A stretch of DNA of 64,000 nt from Clytia hemisphaerica (taxonomy: Eukaryota; Cnidaria; Hydrozoa; Leptothecata; Clytiidae): assembly GCA_902728285.1 (NCBI GenBank), contig CACVBU010001102.1:558001-622000 (forward strand). The letters run 5' to 3'. Below are positions 1 to 11,730 of this stretch, in pieces. A program made the position numbers and the translations under genes. How positions within the stretch are numbered: the stretch's first letter is position 1; the number at the start of each line of letters is the position of its first letter. The notes beneath the pieces are model-generated. The model was not told where the DNA came from. It ran no database searches and worked only from the letters and a program-made list of their open reading frames with translations.

Positions 1-475
1 CTAAGATGTTGGAAGTTTCATGCCGGTATAGGTTCGCAAGGTTGTGGGTTCAACCCCCAGCCGGGACATACCAAAGATTCCCAAAATGATACTTGATGCC
101 TCTCTGCTTGATGCTCAGCAATTAAGAGAAGGATCATGGGTAAGTGGAACAATCCAGGGAGAAAGAGTGGCGCCCTCCCCTACCTTCGGGTAGATAGCTA
201 ACGAAAGAGGAGCCTTCGGGTCGCCTCCGACTGTGGTCACAGACTTACTTACTTATAGGTTATGATTTTGTTAAGAAACTCTCAGGGATGGTTTTGCTCT
301 CTTAGATGTTGGAAGTTTCGTGCAATTGAATGATATGATTGTATTGAGTAACTTTACCAGGAATAAATTTGGTCTCCAAGGAGTTGGAAATTTCATGCAA
401 GTAAAATTATGATTGTAATGAGTAACACTCAGGAATGACTTTGTTTGCCAAGGTTTCATGCAATTTGAAATTATT
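1..475. repeat. Degenerate ~75-bp tandem repeat split by a SINE
   Basis: Three or four decayed copies of a unit containing GTTGGAAGTTTCATGCA are seen near 8, 307, 384 and 450, with a shared 'gattgta(t/a)tgagtaac' stretch. The SINE at about 25-262 interrupts the array after the first partial copy. No coding potential is apparent. Confidence 0.6.
25..262 (+). mobile_element. tRNA-derived SINE, 5'-truncated head
   Basis: At about 28-65 there is a Pol III B-box-like segment (GGGTTCAACCCC) followed by CCAGCCGGGA, the 3' part of a tRNA-like head. A body follows with CCTCTCTGCTTGATGCTCAG, a pyrimidine-rich CCTACCTTCGGGTAGATAG stem-like segment and GTCGCCTCCGACTG. The same body occurs in minus orientation at 26036-26230, 28918-29165 and 32091-32216, so this is a dispersed family. 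No A box is visible in this copy. Confidence 0.75.
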
Positions 476-586
476 TCTCGCTAAGTCAACAACCTAAGTC
501 ATACAACCTTGCCAAGACTGAAGGATCTCTACACAAACCCTACCTTGTATTTGAGATTAAAGAGAAAATTAAAGAAAGCGTCTTAC

Positions 587-715
587 CTAAGCATCCATTT
601 TCACCAAACCCTTTGCCAGTAAAGCCACGATTACAAAGACAATCATAATCGTTTTCGAATTCTGTACAATTTGCATGTTGTGAGCAATTGTGTTTAGATC
701 CTTCCCCACAGAAAT
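587..715 (-). CDS. EGF-module exon of the ZP-N/EGF gene
   Basis: A symmetric phase 1-1 exon of 129 bp. The acceptor is TTCAATAG|ATTT and the donor is CTTAG|GTAAGA. It encodes one EGF repeat with six cysteines spaced as in calcium-binding EGF modules, including CNRGFTGKGFGENGC. Symmetric EGF exons can be shuffled without breaking the frame, which fits a multi-EGF protein continuing left of the window. Confidence 0.85.
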   Translation of the reverse strand: MSVGKDLNTIAHNMQIVQNSKTIMIVFVIVALLAKGLVKMDA

Positions 716-3700
716 CTATTGAATAAAGAATAAAGAAGGGTGACACAGATTAGATTAATAGAAAAGAAGGTGATCGGATAGCAGATCATAGTTCATCGCC
801 TAAAGGCCTGAGAAAAACGTCAAAATTATCGCTTCCGATGTTCGTTCGTTCGTTGGAGCTATAAGCTCTGTTTAATTATTTTTTTCTAATCAACCAGTAA
901 CGCTCTTAAGACTATAACTGTAAATACAAACAAGATTCACAGTATTTTGAGTTTTGATCCGTTTTAAGTTGTAATTTTTAGATTTATGGAATTTTGGATT
1001 TTTCGGAATTTCTTTGGGGTTTGGGATTTTCGGAAAAAGAGTACGATGTTCTTTTGAGCAGCGAATCGATAGCCTTCACCTCTTCTTAAATAACTAGTGT
1101 GGGCTTGAGGCGTCTATAGAATCCTTTCGCTTTGCGAACACGAGACTCGTTCTCCGTGCGTAACCCCTTTTACGATTGATGCAATAACTAAAAATCTGAA
1201 AAATGGAGTTAGTGCAGAAATGAGTGGTCCTACTTTTAAAAATGGAAACATCCGTACTGCAAGGGTTATAGTTTCCGTTACCCAGCCTGTATTATTGAGT
1301 ATGCATGACCCCTCCCCTGATTTGGCTGTTTTTTTTCTAGTAATGGGCTATTCCAGAAATAGTCAGTACCCCCTATGTTGAGGAGGTGTGACGTCCAGAT
1401 TGGTCCCGGAAATAAAAAATCCAGGTTAGTCAGTAAAATCGGGTAGAAAATCCAGGGTGGTCAGTATAACGAGGTCGAAAATCCAGGGTGGTCCATAAAA
1501 ATGGGAGAAAAAAATCCGAGGGGCTCCTGAAAAATTAGGAGAAAATCCAGCAGGGTCACTTAAAAAAAAAAACCTCCTCAATATAGAGGGTACAAATTTT
1601 TTCTGGAATAGCCCAATCTACAAGTAACGACTGTAACCTTTACTAAATGAATAAAAAAGTTGAAATCAGGAAGGCTCAAAGTGTTTTTGGACTAGGTACT
1701 AAGTATTTTTTACTCTCCATCTTCTCTCGTCTTCAGTTTCAACAAATTTTGACAAAATGTTTGCCGTTAAATATAGTGCTCGCGCATATCTTTCTAACGA
1801 TTTATTTTTTACTGAAACCGAAAAAGAGAGAATCGTTCTATTACAGAAAATTGAGAATGGGGTTTCGATCGTACAAGAAATAGGTATCAGTACCCTGGTT
1901 TTTCAACGCGGTAATGATATTTACTTTTCTTTCAACTTTGGACAATTTTGATTATATTGTTAGAATTTGTAGATGTCAATTTTTTTTCTTAAAGCGGTAA
2001 AGAAATCATGGGATGACATTATGCAAAAAAAAAAAACAAGTGCAAATTTTCAAATTTTTCTGTGATGACTTATATCTCAAAGATTTAAAACCACTGATAC
2101 GAGAGTCTAGTCAAAAGCATAAAAAAACATAACAAAAGAAAAATCTTTTATCTGGCATACACATCAGTAGGTATTAACTGAACTATTACTCATCATAAAG
2201 AGAGGGCGAGGAGAAAAAATCTAAAATAAATTTTTTAATTCTTTCGAAACGTGAATTTTTAGATTTACATATGAGATGACCCGCAATGAGATGAGTCATC
2301 GACCGGCTGAAATATTCTAAGTAATTTAATTTAAAAACTAAACTTTTAAACGTATTTTTTACCATTTTCAAGCCTATCCCCTCTGCTGCTAAAAATCAAA
2401 CATAACGAATTAACGCGTTGAGTTCAAATCACTGCATATGTCTTACACCCTGAATCGTCAGTGTATTTTGTTATGGCTCAAACTAACAAAACACTTCCTA
2501 CTTTTGTTCTTTTCTATAGCACTTTAAATTCGAAATGCGAACTAAAAATGCGCCCAAGATGTTCTTGAATTAATATGACCAAGCCTATTCTCTAAAATAA
2601 CTTATCATCAACCTCTGGCATTTTTATGAAAATATAAACATATTGTTAGACAGTTAATACCTCCTCCTAAAGGTTCTTTTTGCGCTCAGATAAGCCTGAG
2701 AAACCCTTTAATCAAATAGTACTATGAAAATTCGACGTATCTTTCGCATGGAGTTTAGACACATATGCGTTTTTTAGGAACATAAGGCTTTGATAACCAA
2801 AGTATTAAGAACAAGTGAAGAACGTTTTAAGGCTTTGCAGCCTCTAAAACAGCTTAAAAAAAGAAGCTTAAAACTCAAAAATTTCAGAACATCCAATTTC
2901 TTGATGCTGTTATAAACAAAACGTGTACATACAAAGGTTAATCTTTTAAGAAAAGGCTGAAATAAACCAAACAAATGAAGATCTCACATAATAAGGACAG
3001 AGGGGACGTCCAATTAATTCGATTGACAAAACAATACGATTTGATAGTTTAAGGCAAAAAAATAATAAAAACCCTAAAGAGTTACATAAATCACTAACCT
3101 CAGAGATGCAGCTTATCAAAAAACTGTTGAGGAATATTGAGAGATCTAAACTTTTGGATCGCTGGAAAAAGCAATACCAACTGAATCGAAACAGAAGCAC
3201 TGTATCTAACGCCTGTTCTTTTAACAACTCACATGCATACTAGTGAGATACTAATGACCGGCTACGCTAGCAAGGTAAAATTTTCAGCTGTCAATATAAA
3301 AGTGCCCGAGCTAATTGTATTAAACTGCCTAAACCGTATGGATTTCAGAAATATTATTTCCTCCCGTATTTCGCCCCCCCCCTCAACCGAGACAAGAAAA
3401 TTACGATCACTTACCAAGTTTGAAGGCTTTATCAGTCTTCACATTATAAGATCTGCGAAAATTACAGAAAAAATCATGAAGGTGTACCACGTGTTCTTCT
3501 CGTTCAACAAGCGATATCCCGTCATGCGTATTAGGGTCTATAATGACTGAATTATTATACACAATATACTCATCAGTAGCATACACCGTCATTGAACAAT
3601 TCATGTACGGTGTATTTAGAGTCCAATGAGTAGCATTTTCTTTGGCTTTACAGTCTGGATGGGCAGTATTTTCGTATTGAATTAAAGATTTGTTTGTCAC

Positions 3701-3856
3701 TTTGTAATCGACATCTTTTTCAAAATATATGTTCATATGAGTGTCAGTACAATCTAGCGTGTAACCGTTACATCCTTGCAGTGAAACGAGGCTCAGGAAT
3801 ATGAACAACGTGCTAACAGCACTTGTAAATAACCAACTATTTTTATTAAAATGCAT
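587..3856 (-). CDS. Secreted ZP-N/EGF-domain protein, 5' part (partial)
   Basis: Exon 1 (3415-3856) starts MHFNKNSW and has a hydrophobic signal peptide ending near SLQGCNG. A module of about 110 residues follows with four cysteines in the ZP-N arrangement: DCTDTHMNIY, HPDC, YMNC with YNNS, and FFCNF. The exon ends at CTTG|GTAAGT in phase 1. Exon 2 (587-715, 43 codons, phase 1-1) is a classic EGF exon with six cysteines, from DFCGEG to GENGCL, followed by a GTAAGA donor. The join gives ...AFKL-D-FCGEG in frame. No ZP-C half is seen between them; it may lie beyond the left edge. The likely role is extracellular matrix or cell surface. The upstream in-frame ATG at 3943 was not used because it would put 29 residues before the signal peptide. 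The ZP-N call rests on cysteine spacing, not on a search. Confidence 0.72.
716..3414 (-). other. Intron 1 of the ZP-N/EGF gene
   Basis: A 2.7-kb AT-rich interval with no exon that I can support. It contains a short foldback element at 1345-1614. Open frames here are short and resemble no family I know. A missed small exon cannot be excluded. Confidence 0.5.
1345..1614. mobile_element. Foldback MITE with GGGCTATTCC ends
   Basis: Terminal inverted repeats of about 40 bp run from GGGCTATTCCAGAAA to the reverse complement at 1575-1614. The interior has an ~35-bp G-rich tandem unit (AAAATCCAGGGTGGTC). AAT flanks both sides and could be a short target duplication. A fragment with the same end occurs near 10812-10824. 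Confidence 0.7.
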
Positions 3857-6800
3857 GATTAGTCCCTTGCTTGCTTTGTTTGTTTGACTGTTCCAGTTAT
3901 GATAAATACATATGTGCCAAGGATTTCTTGTTAAAAAATTCAACTAAAAATCTACTCAAAAAAATCTTCCCAACTCCAAAAACACTTGATTTATTAATTC
4001 AACTCTTCCAACTGCAACCGATAAATCAAAATTAAATCATTACTCATAAAGTTGACGAGATAAAAAAAATTTGCCCTAACTCGCTATTTGTCATCCAGCT
4101 CGAAAAATCGGTGACAAATATTCAAGTAGCATGAAAAATAATAGAGGAGAAAGACATATAAAAAAAATTATGATTTCAATCGAATAGAAAGTAAAACAAA
4201 AAAAATGACTCTACGCATTTAGATTTGATTAGAAGATAAGCTATTATTGTTTCTTTTGTGTTTTGTAACTGTATTAAAATGTTTTAGCCCCCTTCTTTCG
4301 TAACCTAGAGAATTATATGCATCAAAAATACCAGAGATACAATATAAAGGGCATTTGTGTGAAATATTTTTTGTATCTTACATGTCCTGTTTTAAATACT
4401 TTTTCCTAAAACTGCACGCTCAGTCTGCTAAATAAAACTCAAACCTTGACGCTTTTTCGGGGGGGGGGGGGGGCCCTTTTTCTAATAGCTTCTAAGAAAT
4501 CTTTTACTAAATTGGTCTCGCTGTGCAGAATCAAGTTCCCAGCGCAATCTAAAAGTTTGACAAAAGAAATCCTTAGTGTTTTTAAAAATTGTCCTGTAGA
4601 GTGATCTAATCAGTTGGCGTGATAACACAGTTGGTGTAAATTTGACTTTGGACACTAATGGAACAAAATCTATGGCGTTTCCGAGAAAATCAGGTTCGGA
4701 GTCTTAAAAGGGTCTTTTAGTGGCTTATAGAGAAAAAATTAAAGTGATTTTTTCAAACCATTATAGATAAAGGACTAAATCAAACTGAATAAATCAAATA
4801 AATGTTTTGTACTCCCTTCGGTAGTGACTATTTGAACGCGAAAAGAAATCCCAGCAAGATATACTGGCGATATAAATAAACGGGATCTTTATAAACTCAT
4901 GCCAATTGGGTACCGCACTCTAGTGTAATACCCATACGATCAATCGGCTGTATTTCTTTTCGTTGTTATGCTTCTTCTTCTAAGAATTTTGTTACTAATT
5001 GATCAAACTGTTATGTGTAGAGTTCTATTACATATTCCACTAGAAAAAACCCGAATCAAATTCAAAGCTCCTTGGCATGAACCTCTATAGTTCGAACCTC
5101 CACAACTCGAACTGTCGTTATTTCGGATCAACCTCCCTAAATAACATCCTAAACGAATCTATCGATAACATGAATTCTCAGAATGTAATTGAGTTTAGCA
5201 AGTTTTGAAAACTTAGATATCGTTGAATATACTAATTATCTGGTTTGGAAATAAAAATCTTTATACTGAGTAGAGCTAATGACGTGTCCAGGTAATATGG
5301 CGGATTTTGGGCTATTTCGGATAGGGGTGTATACTGAAAAATGACATCATCATGATATACCCCAAAAAGGGTCAGATACTTTTCGAAAATCCAGCCACAT
5401 ATTATTTGTTTTCAAGATAAGTCATCTAAAGTGGCATTCAAAATTAATTCAAGAGTTAAAACTTTCTGTAAATTTTCACATTAGAATTCGACGAAACCTA
5501 AGAATTATAAAGTTACCAAGAATTAGGGCCACATTGTTTGTTAATTTTCACTTATTTTACCAGAGGGTCAAGCAGACACTATGCCTACTATGTGATTTTT
5601 TAGAAGAGAGGAGCCACAACAATCTTTGAGATTTAGTATAAAATATAAGAAGTTATTGATTTTCTTACGCACCAAGAATTAACCAACGAACAACTGTGTG
5701 GAAAATCAACTGACATTCTCATGGTCGATTAAAATGGTTTAACATACTTACAAAATTTCACTGTTTTCTCGAAAACAATTGACCAGGGCAAGTTGGAGCA
5801 TCAAATCCAAGATTGGTTGACTTGAGATGGAAATGGACGTAACAATACCATTTTTTCAATATATCTATCTTTGTTTTTTTTAGTTAGAGCATCTGAAAAT
5901 AAACAAAGATTTTAATATAGTCAAATGTAGTGGATCGTATTGTTGACTATAGAAGATAACTCGCGTCATCTTCAGATCATGAATTGCAAAGTCATGTCTA
6001 CCGTTTAGAAAACCTTGACTTAAACAAAGGCCAATAAATCGAGAAAAGAAGTCATCAAAATATTAGCGAATCGCTTTTGACAATAGTAACAAAAATAATT
6101 CATTAGTTTAATCGGATTAATTTTCGTAAAAACAACAACTCTTGGAGTAGACTATGTTATAGCCTAAGACGAATCACTATCTAAGAAAAAAGCCCAAAGC
6201 CGAAGATAATTCGCAAACGGGTTTTTTTGCCGAAAAGAGTTGACAGTCGGTAGAGTTTCTTCGAAACTCTCCCGCCGATTTTTTTCCGTATACCGCCATA
6301 ACGCCATACCGCCATTTTTTCCCGCCTTTACTATCACTGTGTAACGGACGATAACATCGTCTACTCTTGGAGTTTAGAAATCTGATTTCCACTTGCGCGC
6401 ACTACGATTGCACTTTTTCGAGTAAAGCTTCCACGCTATTGGTCAAAAGAAAAATTAAGCAATTCCATTATCGTGACCTGACGTAACGGTTGAAAAAAGT
6501 TTAAACGAATTCCACTTTTTTTTTCGAGCGCGCGCTACATTTCTGTAACGCAATCTTTTTTTGCAAAAAGGATTGAAGCCAAAAGGTGGAATCACAGCGC
6601 ACGCAAGTGGGACCGGTCTTAATTAGGAGCTGACCCGGATTACTTTTTAGAAATAGAAAATAACTTTATCATGACCAATGGGTGGCTGAACTGGACTGAA
6701 AGAAACTATTATGATGACTTATCACAGATTGTAATCAAATGATAGATAGTACTTTCACCAATAAATTGATCGAAGATAAAATTCCTTCTGGTGTTCAAAA

Positions 6801-7612
6801 GCAATATAAAAAGCCCTCATATGAGGAACAAGCATGCGAATAGAAATCAACAGGAAACTCGAAAAAGAAGTAGAAATAAATAAAAAGGCCACAAAATAGG
6901 TGACGAAATTGGTTATGCTTGTCTGATGATCGGAATAATATGAAAATGGAATGAAAATTATTCTCAAGACTGAAAAGAAAGTCGAAAAAACTGTTCAGTC
7001 ATCCATCTCTGTCAACAAGGGCTTGAAACATAACACATATTATGAAACATAACACAGACATTAATCAATACCCAGGAAGGGGTTCTTAGGCAAAATGGGT
7101 GATAGGTATGTGCGGACGGTAATGGTTTTCCTACCTTCCAAAGTCTCTCCAAAGGTTACAAAGAAGAAAGGGTCAAAAAAGTCTCTCTAAAAGTCGGTAT
7201 ATCCCCCCTTTAGGGTCCTGTTAATGGCACGAAACCCATGAACATTAAAAAAATCCTTAAATTTAGGCAATTTTTCGAAAATCGTCTCTCTTAGAGTCGA
7301 TCCGAGTCGATTTCTTATCAAAAGTTTAGTATCTCTAAGGTTCCTTTTCAGAGGTCCATATTCCTAGTCCCCCCCAGATCAAAACCCTTTGCATATCATA
7401 TATGACATGAACTATAAACATATAATTTCCAAAAGATAAGATGTTGGATGCAAATTCCTATCATTCTTTGACATTTCAATGTTCACTCTCTTTTAGGTCA
7501 CGTGTTCAAATAAGATATATGAGCAACTGTTGAGTAATACGTACAGATAACCTGCCGTTTATTTACAAAAAAGTTGATAACAGAAACTTCATATAAAAGA
7601 TTCAAACTGATT

Positions 7613-7892
7613 ACCGTATAAACGGAGGGAGGGGAAGGTCTAAAGGAAAATTTTCAATAAACGCCACCTCAAAAAAACGCCTCCCCACTTGGAGGGGTGC
7701 TTATTTAAAACAAATAGCTGTAAAACAAGATCCCCATTCAGTTTATTGAAGTGACTTTGGTTAAAGATATTCAACAAAGGCCCCACACTTTTAAACGCCC
7801 CTTCCAATAAACGCCCTTCCTAAAATAATAAACTTCCTAAAATCTAATAAAAATTGGTAGGTGTTTATTCGAAGTAATACGGTATTTACGCT
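7613..7892. mobile_element. MITE, CCGTATTACTTCGAATAAAC family
   Basis: The right end reads GTTTATTCGAAGTAATACGG, then TA; the left end (TACCGTATAAACGGAGG) is decayed. The interior has repeated AATAAACGCC / GGGGCG segments. Copies of the same family are at 28592-28910, 30381-30498 and, partly, 30553-30660. Confidence 0.65.
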
Positions 7893-8070
7893 AATTGAAA
7901 CCTGAATAGTAGATCTAAAACAATTGAGCTAAAAAAAGTATTTTACAAGTGTTTCTATTTGATGTGGGTTGAGAAGAGTTAAGGAGGTTTTTGAAGATTC
8001 AAATAGTAGAAGTTCGAATTTAGCGGGAGACAATCACCGTAGTGTTATTCCAATTTTCTTCCAATCCATG

Positions 8071-8925
8071 ATATCATTGAGGTAATAAGAAATAGATGGA
8101 GAATTAACTCATTTTGTTTCATTGTACCTTATCATCGGAAGCAAACGGCTCCTTGGTTGCAATGGGAAACAGTGATTAATTTTGTGTGCACTTATGGGAA
8201 TATTTAAGTTCATAAAAAGCTGAATAAAAAGATGTTGGATTTTTAACAGCTCTATTGTGAGATAATAGCTTTGTTGATCAAAATGAGAAAAAGCTTGCCG
8301 GAACAAGCACAAAATCCTATATTTCTAAGGGTCCCCTCTCTCATAAAATCATCGATAGATTTAAAAAATATATATGGTGAAGATCAGAGATCTGACCTCA
8401 AGGAGAGAAAGTGTTGAAAATACTAAATAAAATAAAGATGAAACATAAAAAGACACTAATATTTTTATAATTATACGTTTTTTTATATATTACGTTTTTT
8501 TATATATTACGATTAGGTAACCTTTGATTAATCATCTATCAGAATTTGAAAGCCCCCTCCCTTTTAGATGTAAAGATTTCTAATGAAGAAATTTTCAAGG
8601 AAAATGTGCTGAAACTCTCAAAATTAGCAAAGTGTTTGCCCAAAAATACATCGATATGAAATCATAAAACTATTGTAACCTTACTTCGAGAAAATTATTT
8701 TTGTATCGCGTTTGAGCAAGAACTTTTTGCATAATATGTTTGTTTCAATCAGGATAACATCCTCACTTCTGTTCTTATAAATTTACATTTCGGATTTTTT
8801 TGCTTCCAATGATAGTAAATCAAAGAAAACCGATTTGAATGAAAATATAAAAGAATTTGACAATCACTTTGACCATTACCGAGTCATTTATTCTCCATCT
8901 ATTTCTTATTACCTCCATGATGATA
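8071..8925. repeat. Inverted repeat pair, ~850 bp apart
   Basis: An arm of about 40 bp containing GAGGTAATAAGAAATAGATG is found at 8071-8110 and as its reverse complement at 8877-8925. It could be the termini of a decayed DNA transposon. No transposase frame is visible between the arms. Confidence 0.5.
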
Positions 8926-9352
8926 TTAATATATGTCTAGATCATAAACTTGCAAGTACTTCATTACAAAAATAATCCACTAAATTGAATAACGGGTTGG
9001 ATAAAGATATCATATACTAACAACATTAAATTGGTAGGTTTGTACAAATCCTCCATAATCAAATCCAAGACTTTTTTTATTGTCACGGTTTCTCGGATTT
9101 GTGGATTTGTAACTTCTCTTTTTATTATTCCCATGTACTTTTATTTTGAATATCATCGATTTAATCTAAAGAAATCTCTGTAGTGTTTGGCTGTTGAAAA
9201 TCTTTTTGTATATCAAAATAACGTAACCAAAACCAAACTTTCATTTTCTTCATGTGTTTATAATTAAGTACATCTTTGGGTTGCGACTCAAATTTTCTCT
9301 GCATTAAAAAACTGCACCAAGATTAACCACTAAACCAATGACGTTTACATTT

Positions 9353-11730
9353 TCATTTAGTAGATGCATTTCTCAGTGTTAGGTATCCTTGAACGATATC
9401 AGTTGGTAATCTTTTGATTTGTTTATACTCTTCTGTACTGCTGTAATAAAGACCGGTCTCCGGGTCCGTGTATTTCGCCTGAAATTTGAAATTGCAACCT
9501 CGTCCCAGTGTATCTTAAGCTTTATTCACGTTATTGATGGACGCCATAGGCCCTATCAGTAGGTATCAAAAAGCCGTTAATACGCAAAGAACGAGGTTAA
9601 TGATCCTCTTGCAGTCACTGACCTAGGTAAGCAAATCATCTTCAATTATCCATATCTACCACTGGTCATAATTTCAAGGTTATAGCACTTGTCAATCTTG
9701 AGACCCCACCCAATATGCTACCCCAGTAAAAAAATAGAAATATGATCGAAGGGTTAAACAAGAGAACAAACAACTTCCCTCTCCTGCGCTGCGCCTGTTA
9801 AAATGTTGAGAAATTCTATTGTTAATTCTACTTCGTCAGCATAAGAGGTTCCTTTCTTAAAACCTTTAAAGAGGCAAAATAGAAATCCTGGTAAAGAAAA
9901 GTTTTCTATTTTAGTCCCATGTCTGTTATAGTATGTTTTAATTATTAGATGAAATTCTTACCAGCTGCCCTGAAATATCGGAATATTTACGGACAGGTTT
10001 TAATGGTGGTGGCGATTCAATATTCATATCTGGAAAGAAAACAGAAAAAAACATTTTAGTCTCAAAACGCCGTACAATGTTACGATACACACAGAATCAA
10101 TGTAAGATAGAACCAAAAAGGTTCCACAGCAGCTCAGAGTGCAATTCTCAACATTTTGTATGGGATCATTATTCTAAAGTTTGAAGGGGAGTTTGGAGTT
10201 GTTGGAGTATCAAAACATAATAGCCAGCAATGTAGATTTAGCAGTTAAAGCCAATCTATACATATATGAAGCTGATTGCTGATCTTGCAATATCAATGGA
10301 AAAGCTCCTTAACTCGAACAATTTTTTGGCCCCTTCAGTTAACAAACCTTATTCCATAACTCGAAATTTTCTCAACTCGAACAAATTTGTGTTCCCCGTG
10401 CGTGTTCGAGTTATGATGACTCCACTGTACACTAATAGAAAGGTAAACTCACAAGTTGGGGCGTCGACAGGAGCTTGTGATCTTTCTGAAGATGAAATTT
10501 GTTTCAAACCTTTCCATCCTTTCTTTTTGCCTGACTTTACCGTTCCTGAATGCTGAAAAATTGGATACAATTAAACTGCAATTGAAAATTTCAAATACAC
10601 TGCTGTCCTCACTTTCAGTGATGAAAAAAGACTTTAGAAAGTTGACTTTTTTTCTAAGAAAGTGTGACCAGTGAAAGAATAGCAAAATTTGACTGGCTGA
10701 GTTATCAACTGAAATTTGGAGGTATATCTCCAGGCATGTTGTGAATAACAGATTTCCTAGGGAGGTTTTCATAGAAACCTGGACACAAGGTCAGTATTGA
10801 TAAAATTCGTTTCTTGAATAGCCCACTAACGCATAGTAATTTGGTGATGCGAAAATTTAAATGGTAAAATTAAAATCCGAATTCGATTTTGACACGTTTG
10901 ACAATATCAAAATTAAAGTTAAACTTGTCAAATCAAAATGTTTTGGGGCCAATGACAAATATATATCTAGATGCAAGCTTAGCATAAAAATTAATTAATG
11001 ACGTTAAAATACCTGAAACTCAGGATTTTTGAAAGGAAATTTCTGTACATCCGAAATATTTGTTTGCTAAAAAATAAAGACCAAAGTTTATTACTGTCAA
11101 ATCTTTCAGTATAAGTGTATCCTTGGGAAAACTTGCATGCTTTAGCCTTCGACTAAACGACAACCCACCCAGCTTTATATAAACCATGGAGGAATTCGCG
11201 GTAGTTTTTCGATACTACTACTTATGTATGTTAGAAAATTGCAGTGAAATAGGAATTGAACAACATCGAGTAGTGCTATCGCTATCGATGCCATTTTCCA
11301 AAACACTCCGATCAAAGGTAGTGGAATGTTTATACACCCCGGGTGGAGGATATATTGTCCGGGGGTAGCAAAAAATCATCAAAATTTGCCTTGTCCGGAG
11401 GTAATTTGGGTTGTCCGGGGGTAAAATACGTTGTCCAGGGGGCCAAAAGTCACTTTGTCTGAGGGTTAAATCACTGAAAATTGTTATATCCTCCACCCCC
11501 ATTTGCTTATTAAAGGGCTTTCCATCATCCACAAAAATTCTGAGAATTTTCTCATTTTCCAATTTCTAATCACCCGTACAAATCCATGATGTTAGAAAAT
11601 ATGGAGCAGACCCAAGTCTATGATAGAATGGAGGATTAAGCTTGAAAAGAAAACTTACGCGTGACTTCTTGGGTTTACCAGAGTCATCTTTGGAGACCAA
11701 TGAAGTTGATGAAGAACTTCGTTTTGTCAT
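9353..11730 (-). CDS. INO80C: INO80 complex subunit C (YL1_C domain)
   Basis: Four exons: 11659-11730, 10453-10552, 9962-10029 and 9353-9478 (stop TGA). Phases 0, 1, 0 agree at every junction and all introns are GT-AG. The 121-aa product begins with a Lys/Ser-rich tail (MTKRSSSSTS), then GWKGLKQISSSERS, matching the family's WKNLKQI segment. Next is PPPLKPVRKYSDISG, and last the YL1_C domain with KYTDPETGLYYSS, RLPTDIVQGYL and TLRNAS. This arrangement is that of animal INO80C (human about 192 aa); the N-terminus here is shorter. The protein is a nuclear subunit of the INO80 ATP-dependent chromatin remodeller. YL1/VPS72 shares the C-terminal domain but is much longer. A minus-strand AATAAA lies at 9121-9126, about 230 bp after the stop. 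Confidence 0.93.
10299..10432. mobile_element. Pogo/Tigger-like MITE in INO80C intron 2
   Basis: The right end is ATGATGACTCCACTG followed by TA, with internal AACTCGAAC / GTTCGAGTTAT repeats facing each other. The left end is degenerate. The same end sequence closes the copy at 12952-13116. It lies just downstream of exon 2 in the direction of transcription. Confidence 0.6.
11338..11500. mobile_element. Short foldback element with TTGTCCGGGGG repeats
   Basis: CGGGTGGAGGATATA at the left pairs with TATATCCTCCACCC at the right. Inside are about four degenerate copies of TTGTCCGGGGGTAA. It lies in INO80C intron 1. Confidence 0.65.

Larger units (their letters stand above)
3857..9352. other. 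Intergenic region between the ZP-N/EGF gene and INO80C
   Basis: I see no convincing coding sequence in 5.5 kb. It holds a poly-G run at about 4459-4474, a decayed pogo-like fragment near 5080-5150, a MITE at 7613-7892, a pogo-like end fragment at 7990-8030 and a pair of inverted repeats at 8071-8110 and 8877-8925. The 5' flank of the ZP-N/EGF gene (3857-4200) has no clear TATA box. Confidence 0.5.

Noticed and set aside
28-62. B-box-like sequence as a tRNA gene.
   Set aside because: There is no cloverleaf, A box or acceptor stem, and the same head is joined to a dispersed SINE body elsewhere.
3233-3550. Plus-strand frame of 105 codons overlapping the ZP-N exon.
   Set aside because: It is antisense to a supported exon, with no recognisable domain or signal.
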